From an uncultured Collinsella sp. (lineage in GTDB: Bacteria > Actinomycetota > Coriobacteriia > Coriobacteriales > Coriobacteriaceae), in contig CABVBR010000071.1 of NCBI GenBank assembly GCA_902496645.1, positions 1 to 9,599 of the forward strand: DNA of 9,599 nt, read 5' to 3'. Under the pieces are notes generated by a model. That model searched no databases. It was not told the origin of the DNA and was given only the letters and a program-made list of their open reading frames with translations. Numbering within the stretch: the first letter of the stretch is position 1; every line of letters starts with the position of its first letter. Below are positions 4,833-9,599 of this stretch, piece by piece. The position numbers and the translations under genes were made by a program.

Positions 4833-5948
4833 AACCGCAGCCGTCCACGATCGAGCTGTTTTGTGTCTAACGGGCATCTTTCCGTCGATTACTCCCAATT
4901 TTGTCCAGTCAACGAATAGTTCAGACCGGAGTAATGTCTCAGCCCTTTGCTCATCTGGGCTTTTATCGCGATATTCAGCATCGAGCATCCTGCATACGGC
5001 CTTAACGATCGCGCGGAATCTACCCTCATCGGATATCTGTCTGTGTGTCAGGAGAAGTACATCATAGCCCATAGCCTGAAGGGCTGTCATGCGGTCGGCG
5101 TCACGCAAGCCATCCCCTGCGCGTCCGTGCGAGGCCTTTCCCTGACATTCAATGGCCACCTGCCGCTTTCCGTCCGACGAAGAAAGAAGTAGGTCGATAT
5201 ATACACGGGACTTTCCCACAATCGCTCGAGCACTTGTGCTTAGCACCACTTCGACATTGAGCTCTATGTCGCAAAACCCTTCGCCTCCCAGGGCTCGCGG
5301 CAGTGCAAGCAACAAATACGCCTCGACCTCAAAAGGCGACGCGGCGCCCAATGGAACAAGTTGCGATACCGCCATAAATCTATTGCCGTAACGCATCCCG
5401 CAAACATCTGAACAAAAACGGTCAAGGTCTCTGCCCAAAACCAAAGCGTCTCGACGCCATAAATTTGAAGCGGTGCCGTCCTCGGACGGACAGCGCACCC
5501 AACCGAACGTTGTCGAAATCGCGCCCGAATCAATTGCGCGCGTAAGCTCCGCCTCAAGTGCCACCGGCAGAGCGCACACCGCAAACAAGCCACACATCTC
5601 CGCCAATACCAAAAGAAGCTGAAGATCCGTCAGATGCCGCGACATGATGAATGCCGTCAGCAGAGGAGACGTGATCAAAAATCCATGCTCCGTTTCCAGC
5701 ACGGATTCCCTGGGGAGCTCACCAAGAAACAGCCGCTGTCTAATGCTGGCAGGACAAGTCCGTTTGTTTCTCGTCCGAACCAATGTATGCAACGGAAAAC
5801 CGAGCACAACCGCAGCCGTCGGGTTACGGACGAGGCCATATCGCTGCCGGTCTTCTTCCGGCCGTGGAAGCGGCGGACACAAAGCGCGAACCTGAGGGGG
5901 CAAACGCCAGTACCTAAAAGCCGATATGTCACAAAGTAGATCTTTCAT
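4821..5948 (-). CDS. Orphan protein with a C-terminal PD-(D/E)XK nuclease-like domain (375 aa)
   Basis: No named family is recognised with confidence. The N-terminal part begins MKDLLCDISAFRYWRLPP, followed by a proline-rich stretch and a long helical region up to about 200. Numbered from the upstream GTG, the C-terminal part has SPFEVEAYLLL (206-216, E209 on a helix), a VYIDLLL strand (D254), then VAIECQGKASH (E269, Q271, K273), then a D-A-D-R-x-x-A-L helix and a YDVLLLTHRQI strand. This E...D...(E/Q)-x-K series with the following R-x-x-x-L-x-x-x-G-Y-D-V fits the PD-(D/E)XK/DUF559-like nuclease fold. The ATG at 5948 is preferred over the GTG at 5954, but neither has a visible ribosome binding site. 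The gene sits alone between two direct copies of a terminal-inverted-repeat element, and the last residues L-S-E plus the stop come from copy 1. I believe similar proteins occur as paralogues in Coriobacteriia, which is unverified. Alternatives are an abortive-infection or restriction-like factor, or an enzyme linked to the flanking repeats. Confidence 0.75.
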   Translation of the reverse strand: MKDLLCDISAFRYWRLPPQVRALCPPLPRPEEDRQRYGLVRNPTAAVVLGFPLHTLVRTRNKRTCPASIRQRLFLGELPRESVLETEHGFLITSPLLTAFIMSRHLTDLQLLLVLAEMCGLFAVCALPVALEAELTRAIDSGAISTTFGWVRCPSEDGTASNLWRRDALVLGRDLDRFCSDVCGMRYGNRFMAVSQLVPLGAASPFEVEAYLLLALPRALGGEGFCDIELNVEVVLSTSARAIVGKSRVYIDLLLSSSDGKRQVAIECQGKASHGRAGDGLRDADRMTALQAMGYDVLLLTHRQISDEGRFRAIVKAVCRMLDAEYRDKSPDEQRAETLLRSELFVDWTKLGVIDGKMPVRHKTARSWTAAVLSE

Positions 5949-6031
5949 AGGCACAGGAAAACACGAATTTCAACCCAACCTGTCTCGCATTGGGGCGAAC
6001 GCACCGAAAATGGCGCCGAACGGACCGCCAA

Positions 6032-6097
6032 GTTTTCAACAGCCCTCCCCAACTGGCCAAAAGCTTGCCAAGAACTGGACGAAGCCCTGTTGAAAAC
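6032..6097. repeat. Inverted repeat upstream of the nuclease-like gene
   Basis: GTTTTCAACAG (6032-6042) and its exact complement (6087-6097) are separated by 44 bases, which hold a smaller partial dyad around AAGCTT. A run of seven T follows (6101-6107). On the plus strand this resembles a loose terminator. On the minus strand it is the region upstream of the nuclease-like gene, with an A tract before it. I see no convincing promoter boxes. It could be an operator pair, a cruciform, or part of another repeat family. The rest of 5949-6130 shows no gene I can support. Confidence 0.6.
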
Positions 6098-6130
6098 CCA
6101 TTTTTTTCTCGTGCGGAAGCTTTGCGCGGC

Positions 6131-6252
6131 AAGTGAGTAGACTTTTTTAAACATCCCGAGCAGGCCGGTCATCCTGCTTTTTCAAAACCGCAGGTAGATA
6201 GCTTGTTACAAAACTGCCTGGTCGCCAAAGTGCCAAAAGTCTACTCACTTAG
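6131..6252. repeat. ~120-bp terminal-inverted-repeat element, copy 2
   Basis: Same element and same orientation as the copy at 4710. The left end is AAGTGAGTAGACTTTT (6131-6146), without the leading CT found in copy 1, and the right end is its complement, ending ACTCACTTAG at 6252. Internal boxes are CCGCAGGTA (6188-6196) and CGCCAAAGTG (6223-6232). By eye the left two thirds have diverged clearly from copy 1, with substitutions and a 1-base length difference, while the right 38 bases are identical. The right end overlaps the 3' end of pdxR and supplies its last codons and stop. Confidence 0.85.
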
Positions 6253-7680
6253 ATTGCAGAGTGCCCCCATGAGCTGCAATTCCAAGATATTTAGCACTTT
6301 TGGACTCAGATCGTCATACTGGACAAGAATTTGACTTGAGTTTTCAGGGGCAGATGCGCCATCGGCGCACCAATAACAGTCACTGATATCGACAAAAGGG
6401 ATACTCGAGCGCGTGAGGGCCCGCACAAAAGAGCTTCCACCCGCTCCGCGCTCCGCAACCACGGTGCAGTAAAGGCCCGCGTCTGCATGTTCGATCGAGA
6501 CCTCCCCCGCCGGAAACGCCTTCCGCACAAGCGCCGCCAGACCATCGCGCGCCTCGCGAGCGCGCACGCGCACGCGGTTCACATGTCGCTCGTAATCACC
6601 CGATTCCAGCAAGCGAGCCAAAGCGACCTGGTCAACAGAGCTCACCGACGAGGCGTAAAAACCAAGGTTGCGTCTAAACCGCTCCATCAGCTCATCGGGC
6701 AGGACCATATACGCCAAACGCAACGCCGATGACAGGCTCTTCGAAAACGTGTTGGTGTAGATAACCGACTGAGCGGCATCGATTGATGCGAGCGCGGGAA
6801 TCGGCTTGCCGGCAAGGCGAAACTCACAATCAAAGTCATCCTCGATGAGATACCGGCCTGGTCGCTCGGCGGCCCAGCTGAGCAGCGCGTAGCGACGCGC
6901 AATGCTCGTCACAAGGCCGGTCGGATACTGATGGGATGGCATCAGGTGAAGGACATCGGCCCCAGTTTTCTGCAGAGCGCTCAGGTCCACGCCGTCATCA
7001 TCCAACGGAATATGTCGAACTTCGCAGCCCATAGCCTGATAGATGCGCGTCAGACGCAAATAGCCCGGGTCCTCAACGGCGTACACCTTGTCCGCGCCAA
7101 GCAACTGAACCAACATGGTATCGAGCAGCTGGGCGCCCGCACCGATAACGATGTTGTCGGGATCGACATTCATGCCCCTCGTCCCACGCAGATGGTGAGC
7201 GATAGCGCGTCGTAGCCGCGCGGTGCCCTGTGCCGGCGCGGTCGAAAAGATTTCGCGTTCGTCTTCGGATGCCAGCGTCGCCCGCAGCGCGCTTTGCCAA
7301 AGCCGTGCCGCCTCCAAAGCAGAAGGAGAGAGCGCATCGAATCGCTCGACCCGTCCGTTGACATCATGCGCGCTGGGACCCACAGAAACGGCATCTCGGT
7401 CGATACCCTCCGCAGCTAAAGCCAAAACCGGTGCATCCGGAAGCTCACAAGCGTAGTAGCCACGCCGCGGCTTTGAGCAAATATAGCCCTCGGCAAGTAA
7501 CTGGCTATATGCATTCTCGACGGTAATGACACTGATTCCCAGATGACTGGCAAAGGCGCGCTTAGACGGCAAATGCTCCCCCGCCGCAATGCGTCCAGCA
7601 ACGATATCATCTCGAATTTGCTGGTAAACATACTCATAGAGCGATGCCTCGCCGCGTTTTTCCAAATTGTAGTCAAGCAT
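6241..7680 (-). CDS. pdxR: PdxR, MocR/GntR-family regulator of vitamin B6 synthesis
   Basis: A 479-residue MocR-type regulator. Residues 1-79 form a GntR winged helix (YQQIRDDIVAGRIAAGEHLPS, KRAFASHLGIS), and the remainder is a fold-type I aminotransferase-like domain that binds PLP as an effector. Visible PLP-domain marks, numbered from the ATG, are a VEDPGY motif (Y207), MPSHQYPTG (248-256), EDDFDCEFR (280-288) and TFSKSLSSALRLAY with the Schiff-base lysine K314. The reading frame extends to a TTG at 7713, but the ATG at 7680 is preferred because AGGTGA stands seven bases before it and the winged helix follows at once. The gene is divergent from pdxST, the standard arrangement for PdxR, which activates pdxST when PLP is low and usually represses itself. 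The final L-S-E-stop is contributed by a terminal-inverted-repeat element. Confidence 0.9.
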   Translation of the reverse strand: MLDYNLEKRGEASLYEYVYQQIRDDIVAGRIAAGEHLPSKRAFASHLGISVITVENAYSQLLAEGYICSKPRRGYYACELPDAPVLALAAEGIDRDAVSVGPSAHDVNGRVERFDALSPSALEAARLWQSALRATLASEDEREIFSTAPAQGTARLRRAIAHHLRGTRGMNVDPDNIVIGAGAQLLDTMLVQLLGADKVYAVEDPGYLRLTRIYQAMGCEVRHIPLDDDGVDLSALQKTGADVLHLMPSHQYPTGLVTSIARRYALLSWAAERPGRYLIEDDFDCEFRLAGKPIPALASIDAAQSVIYTNTFSKSLSSALRLAYMVLPDELMERFRRNLGFYASSVSSVDQVALARLLESGDYERHVNRVRVRAREARDGLAALVRKAFPAGEVSIEHADAGLYCTVVAERGAGGSSFVRALTRSSIPFVDISDCYWCADGASAPENSSQILVQYDDLSPKVLNILELQLMGALCNLSE

Positions 7681-7691
7681 GAGCCTATCAC

Positions 7692-7741
7692 CTGACCTTA
7701 TTAAGCCATTCAATCTGGTATTAGTCTGACCTTGTTATTAT
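7692..7741. promoter_or_regulatory. Shared pdxR/pdxST control region with direct repeats (likely PdxR operator)
   Basis: CTGACCTTATTA (7692-7703) and CTGACCTTGTTATTA (7726-7740) are direct repeats 34 bases apart. A shortened relative, CTGGTATTA (7715-7723), lies between them. MocR-family regulators typically bind spaced direct repeats, so this is the likely PdxR site. The first repeat is immediately upstream of and touches the pdxR Shine-Dalgarno, which would fit autorepression. The last repeat overlaps TATTAT (7736-7741), a possible -10 box for pdxS with no good -35 box, as expected for an activator-dependent promoter. Confidence 0.5.
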
Positions 7742-7825
7742 CTCGAAAACTGAGTATTTCGCCATACCCAGCTCCCCGATAGGATGTTCCGTCAAGCAAT
7801 GCACATGCCAACCAAGGGAGCAACC

Positions 7826-8716
7826 ATGGCAGAACAGACCAGCAAGGTCGATCGCGTCAAACTCAACCGCGAACTCGCGCAGATGCTCAAGGGCGGTGTC
7901 ATCATGGACGTCACCACGCCCGAGCAGGCATGCATCGCCGAAAAGGCAGGCGCCTGCGCCGTCATGGCACTCGAGCGCATCCCGGCCGATATCCGTGCCG
8001 CAGGCGGCGTCTCGCGCATGAGCGACCCCAAGATGATCAAGGGCATCCAAGAGGCCGTCTCCATCCCCGTTATGGCCAAGTGCCGCATCGGGCACATTGT
8101 CGAGGCGCAGGTCCTGCAGGCCATCGAGATCGATTACATCGACGAATCCGAGGTTCTCTCCCCCGCCGACGATGTCTACCACATCGACAAGACCCAGTTT
8201 GACGTCCCGTTTGTCTGCGGTGCCCGCGACCTGGGCGAGGCGCTGCGCCGTGTTGCCGAGGGCGCCACGATGATCCGCACCAAGGGCGAGCCGGGCACGG
8301 GCGACGTGGTCCAGGCCGTGCGCCACATGCGCAAGATCCAAAAGCAGATCCGCGACGTTGTTGCCCTGCGCGATGATGAGCTCTTTGAGGCAGCCAAGCA
8401 GCTGCAGGTTCCGGTCGAGCTGGTGTGCGAGGTCCATGCCACGGGCAAGCTTCCCGTCGTGAACTTTGCCGCCGGCGGCGTAGCGACCCCCGCCGACGCC
8501 GCGCTGATGATGCAGCTGGGCGCCGAAGGCGTCTTTGTGGGCTCGGGCATCTTTAAGAGCGGCGACCCGGCCAAGCGCGCCGCCGCCATCGTCAAGGCCG
8601 TGGCCAACTTCACCGACGCCAAGCTCATCGCTGAGCTTTCGGAGGACCTGGGCGAGGCCATGGTAGGCATCAACGCCGACGAAATTGAGATCATCATGGA
8701 GGAGCGCGGGCGCTAG
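7826..8716 (+). CDS. pdxS: PdxS, synthase subunit of PLP synthase
   Basis: A 296-residue TIM-barrel subunit that makes pyridoxal 5'-phosphate from ribose 5-phosphate, glyceraldehyde 3-phosphate and ammonia supplied by PdxT. The family's key residues are in place: D28 in GGVIMDV, K85 in PVMAKCRIGH (first Schiff base) and K153 in MIRTKGEPGTG (second lysine, product side). Each is offset by four from the Bacillus subtilis D24, K81 and K149 numbering. The ribose-phosphate site NFAAGGVATPADAALMMQLGAEGVFVGSGIF (about 213-243) is intact. The start at 7826 has AGGGAG five bases upstream. An in-frame ATG at 7784 would add 14 unrelated residues and is not used. pdxT follows 20 bases later. The divergent pdxR is the probable activator. 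Confidence 0.97.
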   Translation: MAEQTSKVDRVKLNRELAQMLKGGVIMDVTTPEQACIAEKAGACAVMALERIPADIRAAGGVSRMSDPKMIKGIQEAVSIPVMAKCRIGHIVEAQVLQAIEIDYIDESEVLSPADDVYHIDKTQFDVPFVCGARDLGEALRRVAEGATMIRTKGEPGTGDVVQAVRHMRKIQKQIRDVVALRDDELFEAAKQLQVPVELVCEVHATGKLPVVNFAAGGVATPADAALMMQLGAEGVFVGSGIFKSGDPAKRAAAIVKAVANFTDAKLIAELSEDLGEAMVGINADEIEIIMEERGR

Positions 8717-8736
8717 TCCAGCAGAAAGGATCGCAC

Positions 8737-9324
8737 ATGAGCGATTACGCAGACCAGACGGTCGCCGTGCTGGCGGTCCAAGGTGCTTTTGCCGAGCACG
8801 AGGCGAGGCTGTCCGAGCTGGGCGCACACTGTATTGAGCTGAGGCAGGCGGCTGATTTGAAGCAGGACTTTGACCGTCTGGTACTTCCCGGCGGCGAGTC
8901 TACCGTTCAAGGGAAGCTGCTTGATGAGTTGGGCATGCTCGAGGAGCTTCGTGCCCGTATCGCTGAAGGCATGCCCGTCCTGGGCACCTGCGCCGGCCTG
9001 ATTCTACTGGCTCACGACCTTGCCGCCCACGACGATAAGGGGACGCCGCGCCTGGCAACCATGGATGTACTTGTCGAGCGCAATGCCTACGGCAGGCAGC
9101 TCGGCAGCTTTCGAACCAAGGGGCAGGTAGCCGGCATCGACGGTGAAGTGCCGTTAACGTTTATCCGCGCGCCCCGCATCGTCGAGGTCCACGGAGACGC
9201 CAAGGCCTTAGCGAAAGTCGACGGGCGAATCGTCGCCGCCCGCCAGGGCAACCAGTTCGGCGTAACCTTCCACCCCGAACTCGATGAAGACACCCGCCTC
9301 CACGAACTGTTCCTACAAATGTAG
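8737..9324 (+). CDS. pdxT: PdxT, glutaminase subunit of PLP synthase
   Basis: A 195-residue class I glutamine amidotransferase that hydrolyses glutamine and channels ammonia into the PdxS barrel. The catalytic triad is C85 in GTCAGLIL, H179 in FHPE and E181. The oxyanion-side PGGES (51-55) and the N-terminal VLAVQGAF (contact with PdxS) are present, as is the AYGRQLGSF segment (117-125). The length is usual for the family. AAAGGA stands six bases before the ATG. It is the second gene of the pdxST operon, with a 20-base gap and no promoter visible between the genes. No classic terminator follows at once. The first strong hairpin downstream is the inverted repeat at 9364-9429. Confidence 0.97.
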   Translation: MSDYADQTVAVLAVQGAFAEHEARLSELGAHCIELRQAADLKQDFDRLVLPGGESTVQGKLLDELGMLEELRARIAEGMPVLGTCAGLILLAHDLAAHDDKGTPRLATMDVLVERNAYGRQLGSFRTKGQVAGIDGEVPLTFIRAPRIVEVHGDAKALAKVDGRIVAARQGNQFGVTFHPELDEDTRLHELFLQM

Positions 9325-9363
9325 GCAGATAAAACGAGCGTGGATTTGCGGACACATAGAAAT

Positions 9364-9429
9364 TGAGAGTGGATAATCTCCCGCTTTGAGCCAACATTCA
9401 GGCCAAAACCGGGAGATTATCCACTCTCA
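9364..9429. repeat. 66-bp inverted-repeat element after pdxT
   Basis: TGAGAGTGGATAATCTCCCG (9364-9383) and its exact complement (9410-9429) form a perfect 20-bp inverted repeat. Inside it, TTTGAGCC and GGCCAAAA pair further with mismatches, leaving AACATTCA as the tip. No T run follows on either strand, so it is not a standard rho-independent terminator, although it may protect or end the pdxST message. The arm AGTGGATAATCT resembles the AGTGAGTAGACT of the ~120-bp elements at 8 of 12 positions. Confidence 0.8.
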
Positions 9430-9432
9430 TTC

Positions 9433-9491
9433 TGACTAGTCGTTGGACGTTCTTAAACGACTAGTCATTTAAGAACGTCCCCAATGACTAC
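9433..9491. repeat. Interlocked palindromes (REP-like)
   Basis: Four segments tile without gaps. TGACTAGTCGTT (9433-9444) is complementary to 9456-9467, and GGACGTTCTTAAA (9445-9457) is complementary to 9468-9480. Both pairings are perfect, so the two hairpins exclude each other or form a pseudoknot. The 9445-9480 part is itself a 36-bp palindrome with one mismatched pair around the self-complementary core GACTAGTC. The flanks TAGTCGTTGG and CCCCAATGACTA extend the symmetry imperfectly. No gene is present. Confidence 0.8.
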
Positions 9492-9508
9492 TTTGGACCG
9501 TGACAACG

Positions 9509-9547
9509 CCGCAGGTAGAGGACGGACAGCGAGCGTCCGCCAGAGTG
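9509..9547. repeat. Degenerate third copy of the internal modules of the ~120-bp element
   Basis: CCGCAGGTA (9509-9517) and CGCCAGAGTG (9538-9547) match the two internal boxes of the elements at 4710 and 6131 in the same order and orientation. Here the spacing is 20 bases instead of 26, and the terminal inverted repeats are missing. The spacer holds its own small GGACG/CGTCC hairpin. Confidence 0.5.
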
Positions 9548-9566
9548 AACAAATTGGCATGAAAAG

Positions 9567-9599
9567 AGGACGGCATAGACCTTCTGGTCATGCCGTCCT
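9567..9599. terminator. Strong hairpin at the right edge, probably a bidirectional terminator
   Basis: AGGACGGCAT-GACC pairs with GGTC-ATGCCGTCCT over 14 bp with a single bulged A and a TTCT loop. On the minus strand it is followed by CTTTTC, so it would terminate a minus-strand gene to the right of the window. What follows on the plus strand lies outside the window. Confidence 0.65.

Noticed and set aside
5929..6172. Two overlapping short minus-strand frames upstream of the nuclease-like gene
   Set aside because: They cross the inverted repeat and the edge of the ~120-bp element, have no ribosome binding site and resemble no protein I know.
4710..6252. CRISPR array
   Set aside because: Only two repeat copies are present, more than a kilobase apart with a gene between them, and no cas gene is in the window.
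7681..7713. Longer PdxR starting at the TTG at 7713
   Set aside because: It would include the operator and Shine-Dalgarno region as coding sequence. The ATG at 7680 has its own good ribosome binding site.
7784..7825. N-terminal extension of PdxS from the upstream ATG at 7784
   Set aside because: The 14 extra residues do not match the PdxS family, and AGGGAG is correctly placed only for the ATG at 7826.
7721..8827. 368-codon open frame on the minus strand opposite pdxS
   Set aside because: It is an antisense shadow of pdxS and its strong C/G third-position bias. It has a repetitive A/L/H/D-rich composition, no ribosome binding site and no recognisable motif.

Overview
The window looks like a chromosomal piece from a moderately GC-rich, anaerobic or microaerophilic gut actinobacterium, most likely a Coriobacteriia member resembling Collinsella. 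That placement is my inference from three things: the gene set (a rubredoxin-first rubrerythrin, an iron-dependent alcohol dehydrogenase paired with a class 3 aldehyde dehydrogenase, and PdxST-type vitamin B6 synthesis), the C/G-ending codon bias, and an orphan nuclease-like protein whose style I associate with that class. No rRNA, tRNA, CRISPR array or recognisable transposase gene was seen.

Layout. 1-718 (minus strand): a short gene cluster made of a stand-alone HIRAN-domain protein, a 59-residue charged protein, and the N-terminus of a calcineurin-like metallophosphoesterase that runs off the left edge. 719-1100: a mostly non-coding stretch holding a 27-residue hydrophobic peptide gene (minus strand). 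A plus-strand hairpin faces its 3' end. Together they resemble a type I toxin/antisense RNA locus. 1101-3785 (minus strand): an alcohol dehydrogenase - aldehyde dehydrogenase operon. It has a strong terminator at its end, and an RBS-masking hairpin and a Rex-like operator at its front. 3786-4632 (plus strand): a rubrerythrin with its own promoter, structured leader and terminator, divergent from the alcohol dehydrogenase operon.

4710-6252 is the unusual part. Two direct copies of a ~120-bp element, each ending in inverted repeats, flank a minus-strand orphan gene. That gene's C-terminal half looks like a PD-(D/E)XK nuclease fold. Each repeat copy reaches into the 3' end of the neighbouring minus-strand gene and supplies the same last three codons and stop (Leu-Ser-Glu-stop). 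The two genes ended this way are the nuclease-like gene and pdxR.

6241-9324: the vitamin B6 module. The MocR-type regulator pdxR (minus) is divergent from the pdxS-pdxT operon (plus), which encodes the two subunits of PLP synthase. Direct repeats in the shared intergenic region are the likely PdxR operator. 9325-9599: no gene, but densely packed palindromes. These are a 20-bp inverted repeat element, an interlocked pair of palindromes, a third degenerate copy of the internal modules of the ~120-bp element, and a terminator-like hairpin at the right edge.

Best candidates for something undescribed are the nuclease-like gene inside paired terminal-inverted-repeat elements that write the stop codons of their neighbours, the small peptide/antisense locus near 830-1056, and the interlocked palindromes near 9433-9491.
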